This document shows positions 1-5,630 of a stretch of DNA of 6,897 nt, piece by piece. The stretch's first letter is position 1; each line of letters starts with the position of its first letter. The DNA comes from Aeromicrobium sp. Lineage in GTDB: Bacteria; Actinomycetota; Actinomycetes; Propionibacteriales; Nocardioidaceae. The notes below the pieces were generated by a model. That model made no database searches, had not been told where the DNA came from, and saw only the letters and a list, made by a program, of their open reading frames with translations. The stretch covers positions 1 to 6,897 of the forward strand of contig JALRKU010000409.1 in assembly GCA_023254755.1 (NCBI GenBank). The letters are read 5' to 3'. A program made the position numbers and the translations under genes.

Positions 1-887
1 CCGAGCTGTCCGAGGCCATCCCGCTGCTGGCCCGCGTCTAGCCGAACGGCCAGGCCGACGTGAACCATTTCCCTGCCGCCGGCGGCATGGGCTTCCGGAT
101 CGCGCAGCTGCTGCAGGCCGGCCTGCTGCACGCCGACGTCAACACCATCCTGGGCCACGGCCTGCAGCGTTTCGCGGTCGAGCCCTGGCTGGACAATGGC
201 CAGCTGGCCTGGCGCGCCGTGCCAGAGCAATCGGCGGACGACAGCGTGCTGCGTCCGGTCGCCAGCCCGTTCAGCGCCGACGGTGGCCTCAAGCGCCTGC
301 GCGGCAACCTGGGCCGCGCCGTCGTCAAGACCTCTGCCGTCAAGCCCGAGCACCGCCTGGTGCATGCGCCGGCCGTGGTGGTCGAGAGCCAGCAGGCGCT
401 CAGCGAGCTGTACAAGCAGGGCGCGCTCGAGCGCGACTTCGTCGCCGTGGTGCGCTTCCAGGGTCCGCAAGCCAACGGCATGCCCGAGCTGCACAAGCTG
501 ACGCCCCTGCTCGCGAACCTGCAGGACCGCGGCCAGCGCGTCGCCATCGTCACCGACGGGCGGATGTCGGGCGCCAGCGGCAAGGTCCCGGCCGCGATCC
601 ACGTGACGCCGGAGGCGGCGCTCGGCGGTCCGCTGGCCCGGATCCACGACGGCGACCTCATCACGGTCGACGCCGAGCGGGGCATCCTGAGCACCGCGGT
701 GTCCGACGCCGAGCTCGACCGTCGCCCGCCGGTCGGCCGGCCTCCGCTCGGCGACGAGTGGACCGGCACGGGCCGCGAGCTCTTCTCCGCCTTCCGCGCC
801 GTCGTCGGCACCGCCGACACCGGAGCCAGCGTCTTCATGGACGATCCCGATCACCACCCGGAGGTGCGCCGTGTCCAGCACGCGTGA
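1..887 (+). pseudogene. edd: 6-phosphogluconate dehydratase (Edd), 3' part, interrupted by an in-frame TAG
   Basis: Edd dehydrates 6-phosphogluconate to 2-keto-3-deoxy-6-phosphogluconate (KDPG), the first committed Entner-Doudoroff step. It is a cytoplasmic Fe-S enzyme of the IlvD/Edd family. The frame enters from beyond the window; the first complete codon is at 3. Family motifs seen are VNHF-AAGG (about 60-86), NGMPELHK (474-497), TDGRMSGASGKVPAAIH (the Ser in SGAS matches the catalytic-base Ser of IlvD-type dehydratases) and the C-terminal GTGRELFSAF (765-794). A TAG at 39-41 falls between LLARV and PNG, where relatives read ARVYPNG or ARLYPNG, so a Tyr codon has become amber. Translation could restart at GTG 60, but that would lack the N-terminal domain that, by family knowledge, carries the cluster ligands. 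The frame is otherwise intact to its TGA and overlaps eda by 17 bases. Family assignment is very sure; whether the gene is dead, suppressed or mis-sequenced is not resolved. Confidence 0.85.
860..866 (+). promoter_or_regulatory. Ribosome binding site of eda
   Basis: GGAGGTG lies inside the end of edd, 4 bases before GTG 871. This is the clearest Shine-Dalgarno sequence in the first operon, and it fixes the eda start at a GTG, because no suitable ATG lies nearby in that frame. Confidence 0.7.
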
Positions 888-1527
888 CGACCAGGCCCTG
901 ACCTCTCTCCTCGACCTCGTGCCGGTCGTGCCGGTCGTCGTCGTCGACCGTCTCGACCAGGCCGTGCCGGTCGCGCAGGCGCTGGCGGCCGGCGGGCTGC
1001 CGGTCGTCGAGCTGACCCTGCGCACCCCGGTCGCGCTCGACGCGATCCGTGCGATCGCCGACGAGGTGCCCGAGGTCGCGATCGGCGCCGGCACCATCAC
1101 CCAGCCGGCCGACGCCGAGGCGGCGCTGGCCGCGGGCGCGCAGTTCCTGGTGTCGCCCGGCGCGACGGCCACGCTGGTCGGCGCGATGCGCGACACCGGC
1201 CTGCCGTTCCTGCCCGGTACGGCGACGGTCTCCGAGGTCATGCAGGCGCTCGAGCTGGGCTGCACCGAGCTGAAGCTCTTCCCGGCCGAGGTCGTCGGAG
1301 GCGTCGGGCTGCTGAAGGCCATCGGGTCGGTGCTGCCGGCCGCGCGGTTCTGTCCGACCGGCGGCATCACGGCCGCGACCGCCGCGACGTACCGCGCCCT
1401 GCCGAACGTTGGCTGTGTCGGTGGCTCGTGGCTCACGCCGACCGACGCCCTCGCCGCCGGCGACTGGGACCGGGTGACCGCGCTCGCCGCCGAGGCGAGC
1501 GGCCGGGTGGTCGAAGCCGCTCGATGA
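871..1527 (+). CDS. eda: KDPG aldolase (2-dehydro-3-deoxy-phosphogluconate aldolase)
   Basis: This 218-aa cytoplasmic class I aldolase cleaves KDPG to pyruvate and glyceraldehyde 3-phosphate, the second Entner-Doudoroff step. The length fits the family (E. coli Eda is 213 aa). Visible motifs are VPVVVV at 19-25, VELTLRT with catalytic Glu47, GAGTI at 72-76, PGTATVSE at 115-122, ELKLFPAE with Schiff-base Lys135, and the phosphate-binding stretches CPTGGI (161-166) and VGGSWL (183-188). Glu47 and Lys135 correspond to E. coli Glu45 and Lys133. The GTG start follows a good ribosome binding site and overlaps the end of edd by 17 bases. The stop overlaps the next start as ATGA, so edd, eda and the regulator gene are probably co-transcribed and translationally coupled. 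Some members also cleave 4-hydroxy-2-oxoglutarate; adjacency to edd favours the KDPG role. If edd is dead, Eda could still serve KDPG made from glucuronate or galacturonate. Confidence 0.95.
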   Translation: MSSTRDDQALTSLLDLVPVVPVVVVDRLDQAVPVAQALAAGGLPVVELTLRTPVALDAIRAIADEVPEVAIGAGTITQPADAEAALAAGAQFLVSPGATATLVGAMRDTGLPFLPGTATVSEVMQALELGCTELKLFPAEVVGGVGLLKAIGSVLPAARFCPTGGITAATAATYRALPNVGCVGGSWLTPTDALAAGDWDRVTALAAEASGRVVEAAR

Positions 1528-2423
1528 CCGTCGAGCTGCGAGAGGCCCGGCGCGACGCCGGACTGAGCGTCCGCGACGTCGCCGACCTGCTCGGCGTGCA
1601 CCCGACGACGGTGCATCGCTGGGAGCGCCACGAGCGACGACCCGCTCCCGCCGTCGTCAACGACCTCGCCCGCACCCTGCGCACCGACCGCGCCGCGCTC
1701 GTCGGGACCCTGCTGCCCGTCACGCCCGACCCGGGGCCGCAGGTCCATCGCGGCACCGGCCTGCGACCGCTGCGGAAGCAGCGCGGCGTGCCCGTCGCCA
1801 GGATCGCCGACGCCGTGGGGGTGCCCACGCACACCGTCTACAACTGGGAGTCGGGGCGCGCCGGTGTCCCCGCGTCGGCGGTGCCGGCCCTGGCCGACGT
1901 GCTCGGCCTCCCGATCGACACGCTGCTGCCGGCGCTCGGACGGACGGCGCCCGTGGCGGTGGCGCCGGTCAGCCCTCTGCGCCGTCTCTGGGCCGCGGCG
2001 GGCTGGTCGCAGGCGTCGCTGGCGCGGACGATCGGCGTCTCGCGGACGACGCTGCGCGACTGGGAGCGCGGGGTGACGGTGCCGCCGTGGCCGGCCCTGC
2101 GTCGACTCGCCGAGACCATCGGCGCCCCGCTCCCGCGGGTCGCCGAGGCCGTGGGGCGTCGTCCGCCGATCGACCTCGACGTCTCCCGGTGGCGACCCGG
2201 GATGCTGGCGCGGGTGCTCGTGGCGCTGCGCGAGTGGTCCGACCTGACGCAGGCCGCGCTCGCCCGGCGCGTCGGCTGCAGCGTCGCGGCGGTGCGCAGC
2301 TGGGAGCGCGGGCGCCACGCCCCGTCGGCCCCGGCGCGCCGCCGGCTCGAGCGGCTGTACCGGCTCGCCCCTGGCGCGCTGGCCCTCGCGATCGGACCGG
2401 CCGGGTCCACCATGGAGACGTGA
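1524..2423 (+). CDS. Putative regulator with four tandem XRE-type HTH domains
   Basis: The product has 299 aa and appears to consist almost only of DNA-binding modules. Four HTH_XRE (Cro/CI-type) domains can be aligned by eye, at about residues 5-63, 80-138, 152-210 and 229-290. Each has the pattern L(R)..R...G-S/T-....A..(L/I/V)GV....(T/V)..WE.G, with motif tryptophans at W33, W108, W180 and W260. The spacing is therefore 75, 72 and 80 residues. No ligand-binding, cupin, kinase or membrane segment is seen, only short Pro/Arg-rich linkers (about 64-79, 138-151, 211-228). ATG 1524 is chosen because it overlaps the eda stop as ATGA and begins just before domain 1; the same frame is open 96 bases further upstream but only inside eda. 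The gene ends in GTGA with the oxidase start. I infer a transcription factor for this operon. Single and double XRE proteins are common, but I know of no named four-domain family. The inducer, if any, is unknown. Confidence 0.85.
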   Translation: MTVELREARRDAGLSVRDVADLLGVHPTTVHRWERHERRPAPAVVNDLARTLRTDRAALVGTLLPVTPDPGPQVHRGTGLRPLRKQRGVPVARIADAVGVPTHTVYNWESGRAGVPASAVPALADVLGLPIDTLLPALGRTAPVAVAPVSPLRRLWAAAGWSQASLARTIGVSRTTLRDWERGVTVPPWPALRRLAETIGAPLPRVAEAVGRRPPIDLDVSRWRPGMLARVLVALREWSDLTQAALARRVGCSVAAVRSWERGRHAPSAPARRRLERLYRLAPGALALAIGPAGSTMET

Positions 2424-3640
2424 CACCACCGAGGACCAGCTGGTCCGGCACCGTCCGGTACCGCGTCGAGCACGTCGAGGTGCCCACCGACGTCGACGCC
2501 GTGCGACGCGCCGTCACGGCGCACGACCACGTCCGGGTGCTCGGCACCGGCCACACGTTCAACGAGCTGCCCGACACGGTCGAGGCGATCAGCCTGGAGC
2601 GGATGCGCGACGTCGAGGTGGTGGGCGACGCCGTCGAGGTGGGCGGCGGTGCCACGTTCAGCGACGTCGCGACGGCGCTGCGGCCCCACGACCTCGCGCT
2701 CGCCAACCTCGCGTCGCTCCCACACATCACGGTCGCCGGAGCCGTCGCGACCGGCACGCACGGGTCGGGCCTCGACGCGCCCAACCTGGCGTCGATGGTG
2801 CGCGCGGTCGACCTCGTCACCGCCGACGGCGAGCTGCACCCGGTCCGGCGCGGAGACGACGACTTCCCCGGCTCGGTCGTCGCCCTCGGCGCGCTCGGCG
2901 TCGTGACCCGGCTCGAGCTCGACGTCGTGCCGGCTCGCGACCACCGCCAGGTCGTCCTGACCGGGCTCGCCGCCACCGACCTGGCCGAGTCGATCGACAC
3001 CGTGATGCGACTGGGGCGCAGTGTCAGCGTGTTCACGCGGTGGGACGACACCCCGGCTCGCCTCTGGGTCAAGCGACGCGACGACGACGTCGGGGACCTG
3101 CCGGGCGAATGGCCCGCGGCCACCACCGAGCAGCACCCGATCGACGGACTCGACACCGTGAACACCACACCGCAGCTCGACGTCCCCGGCTGGTGGGCCG
3201 ACCGGCTGCCGCACTTCCGGATGGGTTTCACCCCGAGCGTCGGGAACGAGGTGCAGTCCGAGTACCACGTCGCCCGCGCCCACGCGCCGGCCGCGGTCGA
3301 GGCGCTGCGGGCCGTCGGCGACCGGTTCGCCGACGTCCTCCAGGTGTCGGAGATCCGGTCCGTCGCCGCCGACGAGCTCTGGCTCAGCCCCCAGCACCAG
3401 CGAGCCAGCACGTCGTTCCACTTCACCTGGATCGGCGACCGGGCCCTCGCGACCGCCGCGACCCGGGTGGTCGAGGACGCGCTGGCCCCGTTCGACCCGC
3501 GCCCTCACTGGGGGAAGCTGTTCACCCTCGACCCGCGCTCGTCGTACCCGCGGCTGCCCGACTTCCTCGCCCTGCGCGACCGTCTCGACCCCACGGGCCG
3601 CTTCGTCAACCCCTGGCTCCAGCGCACCCTCGGCCTCTGA
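2420..3640 (+). CDS. aldO: FAD-linked alditol oxidase (AldO/xylitol oxidase-like)
   Basis: This 406-aa flavoprotein of the VAO family closely resembles Streptomyces coelicolor AldO (about 418 aa). AldO oxidises the terminal hydroxyl of polyols such as xylitol, sorbitol and glycerol to the aldehyde, releasing H2O2. The FAD-binding region has RVLGTGHTFNE with His45 at the covalent-FAD position, and SLPHITVAG-VATGTHGSG (99-117) with Ser116. The substrate domain keeps QSEY (279-282), SEIRSVAAD with Glu311 and Arg313, HFTW with His334 and Thr336, and HPHWGK-like RPHWGKLFT with Lys366, matching AldO active-site residues. The C-terminus has the usual LDP-G-F-N ending. GTG 2420 is chosen because it overlaps the regulator stop as GTGA and puts His45 near AldO His46; an upstream GGAG is only 2 bases away, so coupling probably drives initiation. 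There is no signal peptide, so it should be cytoplasmic. D-arabinono-1,4-lactone or L-gulonolactone oxidase is the main alternative, but the active-site match favours alditols. Confidence 0.9.
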   Translation: MTPPRTSWSGTVRYRVEHVEVPTDVDAVRRAVTAHDHVRVLGTGHTFNELPDTVEAISLERMRDVEVVGDAVEVGGGATFSDVATALRPHDLALANLASLPHITVAGAVATGTHGSGLDAPNLASMVRAVDLVTADGELHPVRRGDDDFPGSVVALGALGVVTRLELDVVPARDHRQVVLTGLAATDLAESIDTVMRLGRSVSVFTRWDDTPARLWVKRRDDDVGDLPGEWPAATTEQHPIDGLDTVNTTPQLDVPGWWADRLPHFRMGFTPSVGNEVQSEYHVARAHAPAAVEALRAVGDRFADVLQVSEIRSVAADELWLSPQHQRASTSFHFTWIGDRALATAATRVVEDALAPFDPRPHWGKLFTLDPRSSYPRLPDFLALRDRLDPTGRFVNPWLQRTLGL

Positions 3641-3675
3641 CCCTCACCCCGGTCGCAGAGACCCTCACCCCGGTC
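3639..3675. repeat. Two 16-base direct repeats across a convergent gene junction
   Basis: GACCCTCACCCCGGTC occurs at 3639-3654 and again, identically, at 3660-3675, separated by 5 bases (period 21). The first copy begins inside the TGA stop of the alditol oxidase and the second ends inside the stop codon of the minus-strand gene (complement of 3674-3676). A bulged inverted repeat with a long loop (3628-3642 against 3672-3683) overlaps it. It may act as a weak two-way terminator, or be a small tandem duplication. No U-tract is present. Confidence 0.7.
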
Positions 3676-4138
3676 AGCCGAGGACGGCCTCGAGGCCGTC
3701 GACGAAGCCGATCCGCTCGGCGAGGTCGAGGAGCAGGTCGTCGGGGGTGACCTCGTCGTCAGCGCACAGGTCGGTCAGGTCGGCGGCGGAGACGCCGAGG
3801 TCGGCCAGCAGCTCGAGGTCGCCGCCCGGCACGGGCTCGTCCTCGTCGTCGGGATCGGGCAGGTCGAGCAGGTCGGCGATGTCGACCGCGAGGTCGGACT
3901 CGCTGACGGCCGTGACGTCGGAGAGCAGCACCCGCACGCGGCCGTCGACGCGTCGCAGCAGGATCACGTAGTCCTCGTTGACCGACACCATCGCGAGGAC
4001 GTCCTGGTGGTGCAGCCGCCCCAGCGCGTCGCTGAGCTCCTCGACGTCGTGGCCGAGCGACGCCTTGAGCTCGACGACCTCCCAGTCGTCGGCGTCGCGA
4101 TACGCGGCGACGACGTAGTCCGCCTCGTCCTCCGCCAT
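3674..4138 (-). CDS. tRNA adenosine deaminase-associated protein
   Basis: This 154-aa acidic protein matches, from memory, the actinobacterial family named tRNA adenosine deaminase-associated protein because it usually sits next to tadA. Its biochemical role is not established. Recognisable features are the N-terminal EADYVVAAYR-DDWEVVEL (5-24), a core LLRRVDGRVRVLLSDVTAV (60-78), an Asp/Glu/Pro-rich linker (94-103), and PGGDLELLADLG (104-115) followed by a helical C-terminus ending AERIGFVDGLEAVLG. No membrane segment or signal is present. The start is placed at ATG 4138, since GGAGG (complement of 4143-4147) lies 4 bases upstream and the protein then begins MAEDEADY as in relatives; a TTG 27 bases further out lacks such support. 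It is divergent from upp, 74 bases apart, and converges on the oxidase gene. The tadA partner is not in the window. Confidence 0.85.
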   Translation of the reverse strand: MAEDEADYVVAAYRDADDWEVVELKASLGHDVEELSDALGRLHHQDVLAMVSVNEDYVILLRRVDGRVRVLLSDVTAVSESDLAVDIADLLDLPDPDDEDEPVPGGDLELLADLGVSAADLTDLCADDEVTPDDLLLDLAERIGFVDGLEAVLG

Positions 4139-4142
4139 CGCG

Positions 4143-4147
4143 CCTCC
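4143..4147 (-). promoter_or_regulatory. Ribosome binding site of the deaminase-associated gene
   Basis: Read on the minus strand, GGAGG stands 4 bases before ATG 4138. It decides that start over the in-frame TTG at 4165. Confidence 0.65.
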
Positions 4148-4175
4148 AGGTGTGACCCGCGCCAACGACTCGATG

Positions 4176-4206
4176 GTGACAGAGCACGTCGCCGCACGGC
4201 TACCCT
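4176..4206 (+). promoter_or_regulatory. Putative leaderless promoter of upp
   Basis: A TACCCT -10 element (TAnnnT pattern) at 4201-4206 is followed by exactly 6 bases and then ATG 4213, so transcription would begin at or next to the A of the start codon. A GTGACA resembling the -35 TTGACA lies at 4176-4181, with a longish 19-base spacer. There is no Shine-Dalgarno sequence before the ATG, which fits leaderless translation, common in actinobacteria. The rest of the 74-base divergent region shows no clear -10 for the opposite gene. Confidence 0.6.
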
Positions 4207-4212
4207 CGACGC

Positions 4213-4854
4213 ATGCAGGTTCACGTGGCCGACCACCCGCTCATCGCCCACAAGCTGACCGTCCTGCGCGACGCGTCGACCGACTCGCCGACCTTCCGCC
4301 GCCTCGCCGACGAGCTCGTCACCCTGCTCGCCTACGAGGCCACCCGCGACGTGCGGGTCGAGCCGGTCGAGGTCACCACCCCGGTCGCCCCCGCCACCGG
4401 CGTGCGCATGAGCAACCCGCGCCCCCTGGTCGTGCCCATCCTGCGTGCCGGGCTGGGCATGCTCGAGGGCATGCAGCGGCTGATCCCGACCGCCGAGGTC
4501 GGCTTCCTCGGCATGGTCCGCAACGAGGAGACGCTCGAGGCGGTCACGTACGCCGAGCGTCTGCCCGACGACCTCACGGGCCGCCAGTGCTACGTGCTCG
4601 ACCCGATGCTCGCCACCGGCGGCTCGCTGGCCGCGGCGATCCAGTTCCTCGTCGATCGCGGCGCCGACCACATCACGGCCGTGTGCCTGCTCGCCGCACC
4701 GGAGGGCATCGCCCGCATCGAGTCCGAGCTGGCCGACCTCGACGTCCCGGTCAACCTGGTCATCGCAGGCCAGGACGAGAGGCTCAACGAGCTCGGCTAC
4801 ATCGTCCCCGGCCTCGGCGACGCCGGAGACCGCCTCTACGGCGTCGTGGATTGA
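4213..4854 (+). CDS. upp: Uracil phosphoribosyltransferase
   Basis: This 213-aa cytoplasmic salvage enzyme converts uracil and PRPP to UMP and pyrophosphate. It has the usual family length. Seen in order: the N-terminal HPLIAHKLTVLRD (8-20) and the F28-R-L-DEL region; VVPILRAGLGM (73-83) with conserved Arg78; GFLGMVRNEET (97-107); the PRPP-binding loop VLDPMLATGGS (128-138); and the uracil-binding C-terminal block LNELGYIVPGLGDAGDRLYG (191-210). All core motifs are intact. The ATG start directly follows a -10 element with no ribosome binding site, so the mRNA is probably leaderless. The stop overlaps the TTG start of the downstream unknown gene. Position next to the divergent deaminase-associated gene is a familiar actinobacterial arrangement. 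Confidence 0.97.
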   Translation: MQVHVADHPLIAHKLTVLRDASTDSPTFRRLADELVTLLAYEATRDVRVEPVEVTTPVAPATGVRMSNPRPLVVPILRAGLGMLEGMQRLIPTAEVGFLGMVRNEETLEAVTYAERLPDDLTGRQCYVLDPMLATGGSLAAAIQFLVDRGADHITAVCLLAAPEGIARIESELADLDVPVNLVIAGQDERLNELGYIVPGLGDAGDRLYGVVD

Positions 4855-5555
4855 CGACCACCGTCCACCTCGCCGAGGACGACGAGTCGGACCACGACGC
4901 CCCCATTCAGGGCGACCACTTCACGGCGAGGTTCTCCGGTCACGTCGAGGCCGACGGCGTCGATCCGAACGAACCCGACCACCGGATCGACGGCGCGGAC
5001 CTCGACACCGCTCTGACCTGGGCCCGTGAGAGGTCACCGCGCGTCCAGGTGCTCGTCGGGTCCGAGGACCTGTACTCCGCAGGCGAGGAACCCCTTCCCG
5101 ATCTCCCGCCCCTGCCCGCCGACCTGGTGCTCGAGCGCCACCTGGCGCCCTGGGACACCTCGCGCGCCCGGACCGAGTCGGATCCGCCCGTCGCCTGGCA
5201 CGCGCGCGTCGAGCTGGTGCCGCCCGGCTACGACGGCGGTCTCGATCTCGACGCGCGGCTGCACGACCTCGACGCCTGGGGCGCCGTGGTGCGCCGTGCT
5301 GCCGCGGGTTGGCCGGGCGCCACCGTCTCGGACGAGGAGATGCGCACCTACCTGGACGACGCCCACGCCACGCGCCGTCGAGGACGAGACGGCTTCTGGG
5401 GGTTCGGCACCTCGAGCGCCCAGGCCTTCGTCGTGACCGGCTCCGTCGACGCCGCCTCGACCGCGGCCCAGGCCGAGGACCAGGTGCGGAAGCTGCTCGC
5501 CGACCTCGACGGCTGGGACGTCACGATCGACGTCGAGCCCGCTGGCGCGGACTGA
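4851..5555 (+). CDS. Hypothetical acidic protein downstream of upp
   Basis: I do not recognise this 234-aa product. It is rich in Asp, Glu and Ala, with seven tryptophans (57, 101, 116, 143, 154, 183, 222), and has no signal peptide or membrane helix, so it is probably cytoplasmic. Visible pieces are an acidic N-terminus (9-16), a strand-like VQVLVGSEDLYS (65-76), a Pro-rich stretch (81-91), WHARVELVPPGYDGG (116-130), an Arg-rich turn THATRRRGRDG-like (171-181), and a C-terminal strand-helix-strand pattern: AFVVTGSVDA, then a helix about 203-219, then WDVTIDVEPA. The start is uncertain. TTG 4851 overlaps the upp stop as TTGA and no ATG or GTG occurs in frame before about codon 67, so coupling to upp is likely. 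Codon use (strong C/G third positions) and the Asp/Glu/Ala-rich composition support real coding. It may be co-transcribed with upp; a functional link is not shown. Confidence 0.75.
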   Translation: MTTTVHLAEDDESDHDAPIQGDHFTARFSGHVEADGVDPNEPDHRIDGADLDTALTWARERSPRVQVLVGSEDLYSAGEEPLPDLPPLPADLVLERHLAPWDTSRARTESDPPVAWHARVELVPPGYDGGLDLDARLHDLDAWGAVVRRAAAGWPGATVSDEEMRTYLDDAHATRRRGRDGFWGFGTSSAQAFVVTGSVDAASTAAQAEDQVRKLLADLDGWDVTIDVEPAGAD

Positions 5556-5579
5556 GCAGGCACGTCCCAGGAGTTGACT

Positions 5580-5605
5580 GGTTTACCACGTCTACGTGGT
5601 AAACC
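5580..5605. terminator. Perfect 12+12-base inverted repeat, probable bidirectional terminator
   Basis: GGTTTACCACGT (5580-5591) and its exact reverse complement ACGTGGTAAACC (5594-5605) are separated by only CT, so the RNA hairpin would have 11 pairs and a TCTA loop. It lies 24 bases after one stop (5555) and 25 bases before the opposing stop (5631), centred between the two convergent genes. This placement suits a two-way terminator lacking a U-tract, a form proposed for actinobacteria. It is only half G/C in very G/C-rich surroundings, so a protein-binding palindrome is a real alternative. Confidence 0.6.
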
Positions 5606-5630
5606 GCAGACGACAGGGACGGACCGACGG

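Noticed and set aside
38..838. Minus-strand open frame opposite edd
   Set aside because: Its Ser/Arg/Pro-rich product has no domain, and the plus strand encodes conserved Edd motifs throughout.
60..887. Independent short gene starting at GTG 60
   Set aside because: The sequence upstream of the TAG continues the Edd family match in the same frame, so this is the tail of an interrupted gene and not a separate one.
1428..1523. Earlier start for the four-HTH regulator inside eda
   Set aside because: The added 32 residues are Arg-rich shadow of eda, and ATG 1524 gives a normal ATGA junction directly before HTH domain 1.
1838..3508. Long minus-strand open frame (556 codons) opposite the regulator and oxidase
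   Set aside because: It is antisense to two genes with clear family motifs, is rich in Arg, Gly and Val with no recognisable domain, and such frames are routine in very high-GC DNA.
4152..4850. N-terminal extension of the 234-aa protein through the upp region
   Set aside because: The frame is open but encodes Arg/Pro/Ala-rich noise over the well-conserved upp gene; the protein composition becomes normal only after the upp stop.
5580..5605. LacI-type operator at the palindrome
   Set aside because: LacI-family sites usually have a central CG with arms in the opposite orientation (TGGTAAACG-type); here the half-sites point the other way, and neither flanking gene starts here.
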